A DNA stretch of 64,000 nucleotides from a bacterium (GTDB taxonomy: Bacteria > Myxococcota_A > Polyangia > Nannocystales > Nannocystaceae). The stretch is from NCBI GenBank assembly GCA_024742475.1, contig JANSYI010000021.1:1-64000 (forward strand). The letters are read 5' to 3'. Position numbers and translations under genes: made by a program. Shown piece by piece: positions 26,033 to 35,259 of this stretch. The notes beneath the pieces are model-generated. The model did not search any database. It had not been told where the DNA came from and saw only the letters and a list, made by a program, of their open reading frames with translations. Position 1 is the stretch's first letter. Each line of letters begins with the position of its first letter.

Positions 26033-26335
26033 CTACTTCGTCGTGAAGGTTGCTGTGACTGTAAACGCCTCGCTCGCGCCCTTGGGATTGGCGATGTAGA
26101 GGTTTCGGTCGTCGCTGTTCTTGGTCACGGTGCCGTTCTTCACCGACTTGAACACCACGGGGTCGACCGCGACCGATTTGTCCTTCATCACGTTGAACGA
26201 CACGCCGTCGGGACAGCTCCACAGAAGGTCGCCATCGCCGCTGTTGACGGTGTTGGTGCCGAAGTTCTCGCTGGAGCGGTTCTTCTGTCCGGGCTGTGGG
26301 GTGGGAGAGCTCTGGATTTTGACGCTGTTGGACAT
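26033..26335 (-). CDS. Small hypothetical protein
   Basis: The 100-residue protein (MSNSVKIQSSPTP at the N-terminus) has no signal peptide or Cys anchor. It is rich in Ser, Thr, Asn and Lys and in short beta-like segments (VSFNVMKDKSVAVDPVVF, ASEAFTVTATFTTK). Its amino-acid and codon use is less GC-driven than its neighbours', which may mark recent acquisition. A GTG at 26350 is an alternative start. It is divergent from the hypothetical gene at 26446. I do not recognise a family; a small secreted-free beta-sandwich protein is all I can suggest. Confidence 0.6.
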   Translation of the reverse strand: MSNSVKIQSSPTPQPGQKNRSSENFGTNTVNSGDGDLLWSCPDGVSFNVMKDKSVAVDPVVFKSVKNGTVTKNSDDRNLYIANPKGASEAFTVTATFTTK

Positions 26336-26445
26336 TGTCTTGTCTTTCACGGCGCTTCTTCGCGCCTATCCCGGTGGTGTCGGAGCGCGAAGAACTCGAC
26401 CAAGAATGTCCGTGCGCGGCCGAAGAACGCGGTTGGCAGGCTAGG

Positions 26446-27117
26446 ATGCGGGCGATGGATGTCGAGTACGTCGGCGAAGTCTTCAACGCGCACCACCCCG
26501 CCACTCCGATCGTCCTCGGCGACTTCGAGCTGATGAAGGGCTGGCCAGGGACCATCGATGGCACCAACGCCGGTCCGGCGGCCCTCGGAGAGCGAAGTGC
26601 CGAGCGGCTCGTCTACTCGCCGCAGACGATGGACCACCCCGTCGCCGTCTTTCGGCGTGGTGCCGAGCTTTGGATGGTCTCGAACGAGGCGTCGGAGGCC
26701 TCGATGGGGGCGGACTTCGAGGCTGAACTCGTCCGCGACCAGGTCACCGAGCCGTTTCAGCCCTCGAGCACTGGCTACGTGCACGTGAACTCTGGTGGCC
26801 TGGTGATCACGCTGTCGTACAACAGTACGCCCGCGGCGGACGTCGACACCAGCGAGTGGGACGAGGAGGAGAACTTCGTCCCCGGTGAGACGCCTCAGCT
26901 ACCGGCCACGGTCCCCGACGACGCCGCGGCGTTCGACGACCAGCTGATCGTGCTCCGTGTCGAGCCCGGAGCGTACCGCGTGGAGAGTTCGGTCGAGCGG
27001 CACCGAGAGGGGGGCTGGGTTCGGGTGCGGATCTCGCCGTGCCCGGCCGACGCGGTCGAGCCGTACTTCGAGGGCATCGACTGGGACGACGCCTTCGAGT
27101 ACGAGACCACGACCTGA
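26446..27117 (+). CDS. Hypothetical cytoplasmic protein
   Basis: The 223-residue protein (MRAMDVEYVGEVFN start; a second ATG lies 9 bases on) has no signal peptide and an acidic composition. It looks like a beta-rich fold (YVHVNSGGLVITLSYN, DQLIVLRVEPGAYRVESSV). The last motif, a pattern of strand-PGxYRV-strand, recurs in uncharacterised cytoplasmic proteins of several phyla, some of them linked to toxin immunity, but I cannot assign it. It is divergent from the small gene at 26033 and convergent with the EP-repeat lipoprotein (16 bases between stops). Confidence 0.65.
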   Translation: MRAMDVEYVGEVFNAHHPATPIVLGDFELMKGWPGTIDGTNAGPAALGERSAERLVYSPQTMDHPVAVFRRGAELWMVSNEASEASMGADFEAELVRDQVTEPFQPSSTGYVHVNSGGLVITLSYNSTPAADVDTSEWDEEENFVPGETPQLPATVPDDAAAFDDQLIVLRVEPGAYRVESSVERHREGGWVRVRISPCPADAVEPYFEGIDWDDAFEYETTT

Positions 27118-27133
27118 CGCAGGCCCTGTGGGG

Positions 27134-28960
27134 TCAGCGTCGGCGTCGGCGCAGCGTGCCCAGCAGGAAGAGGCCGAGCATCGAGGTCGCGCCTCCGCCC
27201 GGGGATCCGCCCGCGGCGCAGCCACCGGTGCGGTTCGTGGTGGATCCGCCGGGCTCGAAGGGGAGGCCTTCGTCGTCGTCCGCGTCGCCGTCGTCCTCGT
27301 CCCCGAACGTGTCTTCCCCGAACGTGTCGTCCCCATCAGAGGGGTCGAAGGGGTCGCTGTCGTCGGAGGGGTCGAAGGGGTCTTCGTCGTCCGGGGGGTC
27401 TTCGGGCCAAGGTTCTGGCTCACCATCGGAGTCGCCGGGCTCGGGTTCCGGCTCGGGCTCGGGCTCGGGTTCTGGCTCCGGCTCGGGTTCTGGCTCTGGC
27501 TCTGGCTCGGGTTCTGGCTCTGGCTCTGGCTCGGGTTCTGGCTCCGGCTCGGGCTCTGGCTCCGGCTCGGGCTCGGGTTCTGGCTCGGGTTCTGGCTCTG
27601 GCTCTGGCTCTGGCTCGGGTTCTGGCTCCGGCTCGGGCTCGGGTTCTGGCTCCGGCTCCGCCGCGAGGGCTTCGCAGTCGGCTTCGAGTGACTTGAGCGT
27701 CGCGCTCATCGCCATCGTTGGAAGCGCGCCCTGGGCGTTGACCACCCACTGGGTTTCTTCGCCCTCGTACTCGCCCTCGAATGCACACGCGGGGGCGCCG
27801 GCCTCATACGCGTCGGAGAGCTGCGTGGCGACGTAGCGGTCCCAGATGACCGTGGAGCTGTCGAGCCACTCGGTGAGGTCGATGTGGATCAGGCTGATGT
27901 CGCCCGAGGGCAGACCCGCGCACGATTGCACGAGCGTCTCGTCCGGGTTGACGCCCGGCGCGTGAGCCATCCCCACGATCGTCTGCGCCATCTGGTAGCG
28001 GGTTTGGCTCAGCCGCATCACCCCCGACCACAGGCTCACCAGCTCTAGCGCGCGGTCGTCTTCGATGGACTCGACGAAACGAGTCGCGCAGCTTCGTACG
28101 TCCTGTCCGTGCAGATCGTCGGACACCGACCCCTCGATCAGCTCCGCAAGCACGGTGCGGTCGAGCGTCTCGGCCGTGTCCATCGATACGAGCTGCTGCG
28201 TGATCTGCTCGACCTCCGCAGCGAACGCCGCACGCAGAGCCATCTGTCCCTCCGAGGCAGGATCGAGCACCGACCAAAGCTCGTCGACGCCGTGCACCCA
28301 GAACTCGCCTTCGTACGCCTCGACGTCGGTGCGGTGCTCGAGGTGTGCGCCCGACCTCCACGACTCTTGCAGGTCCTCCCAGCGCGCTGGGTAGGTCGAC
28401 CCTCCGAACAGCCCGCCGCCGTCGAAGCTCAGGCCGACCTTCAAGACGTCTTCGTCGAACTCGAGCACGAGCTCTTGGTCGTAGGTCGACTCGGGGCAGA
28501 GTTCGATCGTGTCGAACAGATGGGTCGTGGCCCCGTCGAGCTTGCCGTGAAAGATCGCGAGGTACTGCGTCACCGCGTCGATCTGCGTGATCATCTGCGC
28601 GCGGTTGCTCGGGTCGGCGAGCGCCTCGTCGAGGCAGCCGTCGCGGCCGACGTGCACGCGGTAGGCATCCTCGAGGTCCGTCTCACCGATGATGTTGCTC
28701 GTCGCGAACGCCTCGTCGAGCTCGCAGGCGCGGGCAAGCAGGGACCGCTCGGCATAGGCCTGCAGCGCCTCGAGATGCGTGGCGGCGGTGGCGTCGTCGG
28801 CGGGCGCCTCGTAGACGGGCGCTTCGTCGGGGCAGCCGCGTGCCTCGTCGGCCTTGCCTGCGCTGCCTTCGGTGCGCTCGTCGCTGCCCCCGCCGTCCTC
28901 GTCGCAGCCCGCGAAGAGGAGGACCGCAGCTACGACACTGACATACGATAACCGACCCAT
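27134..28960 (-). CDS. Lipoprotein with 37 Glu-Pro repeats and MYXO-CTERM-like tail
   Basis: The 608-residue protein begins with a lipobox (LLFAGC, Cys 19). A mostly helical domain of about 400 residues follows, with no motif I recognise. Residues 435-508 are 37 uninterrupted Glu-Pro dipeptides, an extended rod-like spacer. After an Asp/Pro/Phe-rich stretch the C-terminus has TGGCAAGG, a short hydrophobic segment (SMLGLFLLGTL) and RRRRR, the layout of MYXO-CTERM sorting tails. It thus appears to have anchor signals at both ends. The ATG at 28960 is preferred to a GTG two codons earlier. It is downstream of the 29014 gene (53 bases). Confidence 0.8.
   Translation of the reverse strand: MGRLSYVSVVAAVLLFAGCDEDGGGSDERTEGSAGKADEARGCPDEAPVYEAPADDATAATHLEALQAYAERSLLARACELDEAFATSNIIGETDLEDAYRVHVGRDGCLDEALADPSNRAQMITQIDAVTQYLAIFHGKLDGATTHLFDTIELCPESTYDQELVLEFDEDVLKVGLSFDGGGLFGGSTYPARWEDLQESWRSGAHLEHRTDVEAYEGEFWVHGVDELWSVLDPASEGQMALRAAFAAEVEQITQQLVSMDTAETLDRTVLAELIEGSVSDDLHGQDVRSCATRFVESIEDDRALELVSLWSGVMRLSQTRYQMAQTIVGMAHAPGVNPDETLVQSCAGLPSGDISLIHIDLTEWLDSSTVIWDRYVATQLSDAYEAGAPACAFEGEYEGEETQWVVNAQGALPTMAMSATLKSLEADCEALAAEPEPEPEPEPEPEPEPEPEPEPEPEPEPEPEPEPEPEPEPEPEPEPEPEPEPEPEPEPEPEPEPEPEPEPEPEPGDSDGEPEPWPEDPPDDEDPFDPSDDSDPFDPSDGDDTFGEDTFGDEDDGDADDDEGLPFEPGGSTTNRTGGCAAGGSPGGGATSMLGLFLLGTLRRRRR
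27437..27658 (-). repeat. Hexanucleotide array coding for (Glu-Pro)37
   Basis: A 222-bp run of degenerate GAGCCN hexamers (read on the minus strand) encodes 37 Glu-Pro dipeptides without a break. The third positions vary (C, G or A), so it is an old array under protein selection rather than a fresh slippage event, but it could still change length by recombination or slippage. Confidence 0.95.
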
Positions 28961-29013
28961 AGGCACAGAGTCCTACAGGTAGGCAAGTTTCTCAACTCGA
29001 ATCAGGGGATCCG

Positions 29014-29754
29014 CTAGCGTCCGCCCGCCAGGGTGCTCTCAGGCAGCGGTCCAAATGCCCTGTGCACCTCGAGGTCGAGGCTGAAGAGGTGGTCGTCGAC
29101 CGTGAAGACCACGCGGTGACCGCCGTCTTCGACCCGCGCGAGAAACGCGCGGGAGTCCAGGTTGACGCGCTCTTCGGGCTGGTCCGACCACCACGGCGTC
29201 CGCTTGCTCTTCACAGAGATCTCGGACTCGAGGGTGATCGGCGGGGCCGGTTTGCCCTTGCGTTGCGGTCGGTCGAGCCGCGGTGTGGCGTTGACGGCCA
29301 GCGATACCTCGAGGTCGCCTTCCTCGAGCCGGACGGTCTGCTCGATGGTCGCGTTCATGCCGAGGATCGTGGTCACGACCGGCTGCGAGAGCATGCGGCC
29401 CTGCGCGTCGACGTCGGGGTCGGGTGCGGACACGGGCAGCTCGTTGTCCGGGTAGAGCCGCAGGGTGGCGCGGACCTGGACCGACTGCGGGTTCTCCAGG
29501 TCTCCAGAGAACTCCTGGTGAGGTGCGTCGCCAACGATGCTTCCAACGTCGGCCTGGCCCACGCGGACCTCGGGCGGCGGAGAGAACTCGACCGCGCGCA
29601 CGAGCACCAGCACGGCGCCGGCGATGAGCACGAGGTATGCGTTGCGGGCGATCCAGCCGGACACGCGGCGCAAGCCCTCGAGCCGCCGCGTGGGTTCGGG
29701 CGGGGTCGACTCGGGCGTGGGGTTCTGCTCGTCCACGGTGACGGACCGTGGCAC
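29014..29754 (-). CDS. Single-span membrane protein of unknown function
   Basis: The 246-residue protein has a Pro-rich cytoplasmic N-terminus (EQNPTPESTPPEPTRR), one transmembrane helix (about 38-56, NAYLVLIAGAVLVLVRAV) and a periplasmic beta-rich domain of about 190 residues (VRATLRLYPDNELPVSAP, IEQTVRLEEGDLEVSLAVN). A GTG start 7 bases after the stop of the SpoU methylase gene shows they form one operon. There is no motif that names a function. Confidence 0.65.
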   Translation of the reverse strand: MPRSVTVDEQNPTPESTPPEPTRRLEGLRRVSGWIARNAYLVLIAGAVLVLVRAVEFSPPPEVRVGQADVGSIVGDAPHQEFSGDLENPQSVQVRATLRLYPDNELPVSAPDPDVDAQGRMLSQPVVTTILGMNATIEQTVRLEEGDLEVSLAVNATPRLDRPQRKGKPAPPITLESEISVKSKRTPWWSDQPEERVNLDSRAFLARVEDGGHRVVFTVDDHLFSLDLEVHRAFGPLPESTLAGGR

Positions 29755-29761
29755 AGCACCC

Positions 29762-30442
29762 TCACGCGTCTAAATTTTCTGCAGACCCGTTCAGAGGGCC
29801 GCCGGAGCCGACGAATCGCAGCACGTAGCTGACGATGCCCATCGCGACGGAGACGTTGAGCGAGCCCTTGATGCCCATCATCGGCAGGCACACGGTGCGC
29901 TCGGCGAGCGCTTCGAGCCGAGGATCGACGCCGGAGACCTCGTGGCCAAACACCAGCACGATGCGCCCCGGCTGCCGTGATGCGAGGAGCTGGGGGTCGA
30001 ACACCGAGCACGCCCTTTCGCCGCCGTCGACGACCCACAGCCGCGCGCCGTCATCCCGGAGCGCTCGCGCAGCGGCGACGGCGTCGGGGTGGCGCGTCCA
30101 CGGCACGGCGTCCTCCGCTCCCAGCGACGTCTTCGCCATCTTCGGGTGCTCGGGCGTCGGCGTGAAGCCGCACAAGTGCACGTGCGCGACCCCGGCACCA
30201 TCGGCCGATCGGAAGACCGAGCCCACGTTGCGGAGGCTGCGAATGTTGTCGAGGAACACTTCGATGTGCACCGAGCTCGCGGCCTTCTCCGTGATGACGT
30301 GGGTTCGGTAGGCGTCGTCGACGAACGCGGTTTCTTCGCCGCATAGAGGACACCGCGCGCCCAGAGGGCTGCCCTCTTCCACGGGGAAGCGCAGGGCACA
30401 GCTGGAGTTGCTGCATCGGCGAGCGCGGTAGGTCGAGGCCAT
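29762..30442 (-). CDS. SpoU/TrmH-family RNA 2'-O-methyltransferase with N-terminal zinc ribbon
   Basis: The C-terminal 170 residues carry the SPOUT methylase motifs: motif 1 NIRSLRNVGSVFRSADG, motif 2 IVLVFGHEVSGV and motif 3 LPMMGIKGSLNVSVAMGI. These form the knotted SAM-binding site and the Arg/Glu/Asn residues used for ribose 2'-O-methylation of tRNA or rRNA. The N-terminal 40 residues hold four cysteines (10, 15, 31, 34), a likely zinc ribbon that is not part of the core family. The RNA target is not evident. It is divergent from the gene at 30472 and leads a two-gene operon with the 29014 membrane protein. Confidence 0.9.
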   Translation of the reverse strand: MASTYRARRCSNSSCALRFPVEEGSPLGARCPLCGEETAFVDDAYRTHVITEKAASSVHIEVFLDNIRSLRNVGSVFRSADGAGVAHVHLCGFTPTPEHPKMAKTSLGAEDAVPWTRHPDAVAAARALRDDGARLWVVDGGERACSVFDPQLLASRQPGRIVLVFGHEVSGVDPRLEALAERTVCLPMMGIKGSLNVSVAMGIVSYVLRFVGSGGPLNGSAENLDA

Positions 30443-30471
30443 GACGCGGTCGAATGCTACTCTACGGCTCC

Positions 30472-30885
30472 GTGGCCTACCGCGACGATCGCCAGGCGCT
30501 CTCCCTGCAGGTCGCCGAGCTCGAGCGAGAGAACGAGCAGCTCAAAGAAGAACTCACCGAGCTCCGCGACAACGCGCGGCGCGAGCGTGAAGCCCAGCGG
30601 GATCGGGCGCGTCGTGACGCGCGACACTGCTGCGTGATGTGTGGCGGCACCCTGCACGCGGTCGCGGTGTTCTCGGGCAAGCATGATGCGCCCAAGCCGC
30701 TCCAGCTGAGCACCTCGCGCTTCTCGCACCCCGACGGCGGCTTCAGCCGTAGCACCCCGATCAAGGCGATGGTGTGCTCGAGCTGCGGCTTCATCCACCA
30801 CTACATCGACCTCGCACGGGTCGACGCCGCGTTGGTGACGGGACACGACGAGCCCGTCGACGACGGCGACGAGGACGAGTTCTAG
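30472..30885 (+). CDS. Coiled-coil protein with zinc-ribbon-like C-terminus
   Basis: The 137-residue product (GTG start, VAYRDDRQAL; an ATG at 30454 is an alternative) has a charged coiled coil at about 8-50 (VAELERENEQLKEELTELRD). It is followed by CCVMCGG and, later, VCSSCGFIHHYID, two Cys pairs that would bind one zinc. It ends in an acidic tail. Proteins of this plan are frequent in myxobacteria and uncharacterised. The start of the SpoU gene lies only 29 bases away on the other strand. Confidence 0.65.
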   Translation: MAYRDDRQALSLQVAELERENEQLKEELTELRDNARREREAQRDRARRDARHCCVMCGGTLHAVAVFSGKHDAPKPLQLSTSRFSHPDGGFSRSTPIKAMVCSSCGFIHHYIDLARVDAALVTGHDEPVDDGDEDEF

Positions 30886-31017
30886 CAACCTGCCGCTCGA
30901 GCTCGGGCCCTCGTACGGCGGCAATCGCACCAAGCTGAGAAACCCGGCAGGAGCCGGACCATATTGGGGCGGTCCTGTGCGAACGCTCCCTCGTTCGGAG
31001 GACTATCATTCAGGGCC

Positions 31018-33285
31018 GTGGGTTGGGAGTCAGCGCTGTTCTCGCTGCCGGACGAGCCGTGGTCGGGCGCGCTCGAACAGGCGATGAACGCGTGCGAGGA
31101 CCCCATCTGGATCTTCGACGTGGCCCACTCCACCATCCCGTGGGCCAACAAGCGGGGGCTCGAGTTTTGGAACGCGCGCTCGGTCGACGAACTCGCCGGC
31201 CGGGAGTTCGAATCGGGGATGTCGCCGTCGACGCGCCGCCGTCTCGCGGCCTACCAACGGATCCTGGCGCGCAGCGAGTCGGTCGCCGACCGGTGGACTT
31301 TGTTTCCGGGGGACCGGCCTCAGTCGATGGTTCTCCTCGTCGGCCGGGTTCCGAGCGACGACCGGCTCGACCGGCTGCTGCTTCGCGGGCGCCACTGCGA
31401 GACGTCTCAAGCCGACATCCGTGGGGTCGAGGCGCTCCGGCACACGAGCGTCATGATCTCCTTGTGCAGCCCGAGGGGACGGGTGCTCATGCAGAACCCA
31501 GCCGCCGCCGAGGCCTACCGGCACCTCGTCGCCGATGGCTCCCTCGGCGCGTTGCGGGCACGCTTCGCGTCGAGCCACGACGCCGACCTCGTGGAGCACC
31601 GCGTCTCCGAGGTCGGCGAGTTCGAGGGGGAGCTCCGCGTACGGACGGCCGAGGGGGAGGTGTGGCATGCCGTCCACGCGCTGCGGACGACCGACCCGGC
31701 CACGGGGCGCGCGGCGATCCTGCTCGATGAGACCAACATCGACGCCAAGAAGCGTGGCGAGCTGGCTCTGGCGGCAGCGCGCGAAGACCTCGAGCTGCGG
31801 GTGGCGGCGCGTACTCGCGACGTCGCGCGGCAGAGGGCCTTCGTGGAGGCGATCCTCGACACGTCGCCCAACCTCATGTTCGTCGCCGACGCGAGCGGGG
31901 CGCTGGTGCGGACCAACCGCGCCCTGCGGATGTGGCAGCCCGGCGATGGCCCGGACGAAGAACTCATGGCGTGGGACCTGCTCGGAGACTGCTCCGCGGA
32001 CGCCTTCGGGGCGTGGGTCGACCACGGCCCGCCGCCAGACTTCGAGGTCGAGTACGTGTCCCCGTCCGGGCGGCGAACGACGCTGTTCTGGGCGATTCGG
32101 GTGTTCGCGGTCGACGGAGAGAGCTTCGTGGTCGGGTCCGGGCTCGACATCACCGAGCGCCGCGAAATGCAGCTCCGCGTGCAGACGAGCGACCGCATGA
32201 GCGCCCTGGGCACGCTGGCATCGGGCGTCGCCCATGAACTCAACAACCCGCTCGCGTACGTCCTGACCAACGTCGAGCTCGCGCAGTCGCAGGCCAGCCG
32301 AGGCGACCTCGAGGGGGTCGCTCGACACCTCGTGGAGGCATCCGAGGCGTGCAGCCGCGCCGCGAAGATCGTCGCCGACCTCAAGGGCTTCTCGCACGCC
32401 CCGGGCCCGTCGAAGGCCGTCAACCTGCTCGCGGTCGTCGACTCGGCCCGCCGGATGATGTCGCACCTATTGGTCGACCGCAGGGTGTTCCGTTGCTCGG
32501 TCCCCGACGACGTGTGGGTGCATGCGGACGAGACGAAGCTGGGACAGGTCGTGCTGAACCTGCTGCTCAACGCTGCCGAGGCGTGCATGAGCGCAGGGGC
32601 CGAAGCTGCGATCGACGTGTCGTCGATCGTACAGGGCGCCTCGGTCGTGCTGCGGATCGACGACACCGGCGTCGGCATGTCCGAAGCGCTCATCGATCGC
32701 ATCTTCGATCCGTTCTTCAGCACCAAGGGCCCGCGCCAGGGCACGGGGTTGGGCCTGTCGATCTCGCACCGCATCGTGCAGCAGCTAGGGGGCTCGATCT
32801 CGGTCGAGAGTCGCGAAGGGCTGGGGTCGAGCTTCCTCGTCGAGCTGTCCAGGGCCCAGGCGCCGGGGCCCGAGCCCGTCGAGCCCGAGCCCGTCGCGCG
32901 AAACGACCGTCCCAGGGTGCTCATCGTCGACGACGAGCCTGGCCTCGCCGAGGCGTTCGCCCTGTCCCTCCCGCGGCACCGAACCGCAGTCGCGACGTCG
33001 GGCGTCGAGGCCCTCGCCGCGCTCGACTCCAGGGCCTTCGACGTGGTCGTGTGTGACATGAGCATGCCGGAGATGGATGGGCCCGGGCTGCACGATGCGC
33101 TCGAGCGAAGCGACCCCGACATGGCCGCGCGCATGGTCTTCGTCACCGGCGGAGCGTTCACCACCGAAGCGCACGACTTCCTGCGCGAGCGGGCCGACGT
33201 CACGCTGTACAAGCCCGCGAGCGCGAAGGCGCTGACCAAGCTCGTCGATGGCGTCCTCGATCGGCTCGGTCCACGCGCGGAGTGA
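31018..33285 (+). CDS. Hybrid sensor histidine kinase with PAS domains and receiver
   Basis: The 755-residue cytoplasmic protein has three PAS-like segments (about 15-110, 140-240, 270-380), a coiled-coil linker (240-275), a HisKA domain with the H-box LASGVAHELNNP (H406), and an HATPase domain (N box LNLLLNAAEAC, G1 DDTGVGM, F box FDPFFSTKG, G2 GTGLGLS). A C-terminal receiver (about 633-755) has the acidic pair in VLIVDDE, the phospho-acceptor D680 (CDMSMPEMDG) and the conserved Lys (YKPAS). There is no transmembrane segment, so it senses a cytoplasmic signal. The GTG at 31018 is the best start. No response-regulator partner is adjacent. Confidence 0.88.
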   Translation: MGWESALFSLPDEPWSGALEQAMNACEDPIWIFDVAHSTIPWANKRGLEFWNARSVDELAGREFESGMSPSTRRRLAAYQRILARSESVADRWTLFPGDRPQSMVLLVGRVPSDDRLDRLLLRGRHCETSQADIRGVEALRHTSVMISLCSPRGRVLMQNPAAAEAYRHLVADGSLGALRARFASSHDADLVEHRVSEVGEFEGELRVRTAEGEVWHAVHALRTTDPATGRAAILLDETNIDAKKRGELALAAAREDLELRVAARTRDVARQRAFVEAILDTSPNLMFVADASGALVRTNRALRMWQPGDGPDEELMAWDLLGDCSADAFGAWVDHGPPPDFEVEYVSPSGRRTTLFWAIRVFAVDGESFVVGSGLDITERREMQLRVQTSDRMSALGTLASGVAHELNNPLAYVLTNVELAQSQASRGDLEGVARHLVEASEACSRAAKIVADLKGFSHAPGPSKAVNLLAVVDSARRMMSHLLVDRRVFRCSVPDDVWVHADETKLGQVVLNLLLNAAEACMSAGAEAAIDVSSIVQGASVVLRIDDTGVGMSEALIDRIFDPFFSTKGPRQGTGLGLSISHRIVQQLGGSISVESREGLGSSFLVELSRAQAPGPEPVEPEPVARNDRPRVLIVDDEPGLAEAFALSLPRHRTAVATSGVEALAALDSRAFDVVVCDMSMPEMDGPGLHDALERSDPDMAARMVFVTGGAFTTEAHDFLRERADVTLYKPASAKALTKLVDGVLDRLGPRAE

Positions 33286-33483
33286 GCCTCGTGGCCGACC
33301 TCGAGCGGGCCCGATCTGAGGGTGTTTGCTGCCGAACGCTGGCGGAGTCCGAGGACGTCGTGTAAGCAGCCCCCAGGTCAGGCTGCGCAACGGCGAAGGG
33401 GAAAAGTCACGTCATCTTCGACGTTTGACAGGCCTTCGACCGGGTGACATCGTCCGGGCCTCCCCGCTGTGCCGCGGGACCGC

Positions 33484-33490
33484 AAAGGAG
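33484..33490 (+). promoter_or_regulatory. Strong ribosome binding site deciding the SOD start
   Basis: AAAGGAG lies 6 bases before the GTG at 33497, which sets the superoxide dismutase start although the frame is open for 57 codons more upstream. The 211-bp region before it (33286-33496) has no other gene; a TTGACA (33425-33430) without a good -10 is the only promoter-like element seen. Confidence 0.8.
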
Positions 33491-33496
33491 TCAAAC

Positions 33497-34075
<579 letters not shown>

Positions 34076-34094
34076 CGCCGGGTTCGCTCGCGAC

Positions 34095-34129
34095 GAAGCC
34101 CCGCCGTCCATCCGGACGCGCGGGGCTTC
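34095..34129. terminator. Hairpin between convergent sodB and trxB
   Basis: GAAGCCCCGC (34095-34104) pairs with GCGGGGCTTC (34120-34129), and the inner CGTCC/GGACG extends the stem, giving about 15 bp. It lies 20 bases after the sodB stop and 28 before the trxB stop, so it can serve both directions. The T-run is weak. Confidence 0.75.
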
Positions 34130-34156
34130 TTCGTGAGTGCGGCGCAGGTGCGCGTC

Positions 34157-35092
34157 CTACTCTTGTTCGGCGAGCCACCGCTCGGCGTCGATCGCCGCCA
34201 TGCAGCCGGTGCCCGCGGCCGTGATGGCCTGGCGGTAGACTTTGTCGGCCACGTCGCCGCAGGCGAACACGCCCTCGACGTTGGTGTAGCTGGTGCCGGG
34301 CCGAGCGATCTTGAGGTAGCCGGCGTCGTCCATGTCGAGCTGGCCGTTGAAGATCTGCGAGTTGGGCTGGTGGCCGATCGCCAAGAAGAAGCCCGTCACC
34401 TCGAGTGTCTCGTCGGCGCCGCCTGTGGTGTCTTCCATGAGAACGCCCGTGACGCCGTCTTCGCCGAGCACTTCCTTGACCTGCCGGTTCCAGTGCACGG
34501 TGATCTTCTCGTTCTCGAGCACGCGCTTTTGCATGACCTTGCTCGCCCGGAACTCGTCGCGGCGGTGGATGATGTGCACGGAGCGGCACATGCGGGTGAG
34601 GAAGAGAGCTTCTTCCATCGCCGTGTCACCGCCGCCGACCACCGCCACGTCTTGGCCGCGGTAGAAGGCGCCATCACAGGTGGCGCAGGCGGTCACGCCC
34701 TTGTTGCGCAGGCGCTGCTCGGAGGGGAGGCCGAGGTACTTGGCGCTCGCCCCGGTGGAGACGATGAGCGTGTCGCAGGTGTAGGCGGCCGAGTCGCCCT
34801 TGACCTTGAACGGCCGGCTGCTCAGGTCGACCTCGGTGGCGAGATCGTAGACGACCTCGGTGCCGAAGCGCTCTGCCTGCTTTCGCAGGTCTTCCATCAT
34901 GTCGGGGCCGGTGACGCCCTCGGGGTAGCCGGGGAAGTTCTCGACGTCGGTGGTCGTGGTGAGCTGGCCGCCGGGTTCGGGACCCGCCAGCATCACGGGC
35001 GCGAGCTCGGCGCGTGCGGTGTACAGGGCGGCGGTGTAACCGGCCGGGCCCGCACCAAGAATCATGACTTTGCAGTGCCGAACGTCGCTCAT
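34157..35092 (-). CDS. trxB: Thioredoxin-disulfide reductase
   Basis: TrxB uses NADPH and FAD to reduce thioredoxin. The 311-residue protein has the FAD motif GAGPAG (13-18), the redox-active C136-A-T-C139 (ACATCDGAF), the NADPH motif VVGGGDTA (151-158) with HRRDEFR, and a C-terminal FAD motif (GVFACGDVAD). The ATG at 35092 is chosen because the frame extends upstream without conserved sequence. It pairs functionally with the neighbouring sodB in oxidative-stress defence, but they are convergent and not co-transcribed. Confidence 0.95.
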   Translation of the reverse strand: MSDVRHCKVMILGAGPAGYTAALYTARAELAPVMLAGPEPGGQLTTTTDVENFPGYPEGVTGPDMMEDLRKQAERFGTEVVYDLATEVDLSSRPFKVKGDSAAYTCDTLIVSTGASAKYLGLPSEQRLRNKGVTACATCDGAFYRGQDVAVVGGGDTAMEEALFLTRMCRSVHIIHRRDEFRASKVMQKRVLENEKITVHWNRQVKEVLGEDGVTGVLMEDTTGGADETLEVTGFFLAIGHQPNSQIFNGQLDMDDAGYLKIARPGTSYTNVEGVFACGDVADKVYRQAITAAGTGCMAAIDAERWLAEQE

Positions 35093-35172
35093 GTGCGCGG
35101 GAGAATAAGCACGGTCCGAGGGCGCCGCAAGCGAGCCCGACGCGCCGCGCTGAGTCACACGCGACAACCAAG

Positions 35173-35214
35173 AAAAAGGGCCGCGAACTCCGGAGGACGG
35201 TGGAGTTCGCGGCC
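35173..35214 (-). terminator. Rho-independent terminator of the HtrA gene
   Basis: GGCCGCGAACTCC (35179-35191) and GGAGTTCGCGGCC (35202-35214) form a perfect 13-bp stem. On the minus strand the hairpin is followed by TTTTT (35177-35173). It separates the HtrA gene from trxB, so trxB must have its own promoter in 35093-35172. Confidence 0.92.
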
Positions 35215-35259
35215 AAACCGACGTGTTTCAGCCGGTCGACGAATGCGGAGGGGACGACC

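Noticed and set aside
27039..27836. Plus-strand frame encoding a long Gly-Ser repeat
   Set aside because: It is only the reverse reading of the Glu-Pro hexamer array in the lipoprotein gene.
33425..33430. TTGACA upstream of sodB as a promoter
   Set aside because: The -35 is perfect but at 16-18 bp spacing there is no acceptable -10, so it was not annotated as a promoter.
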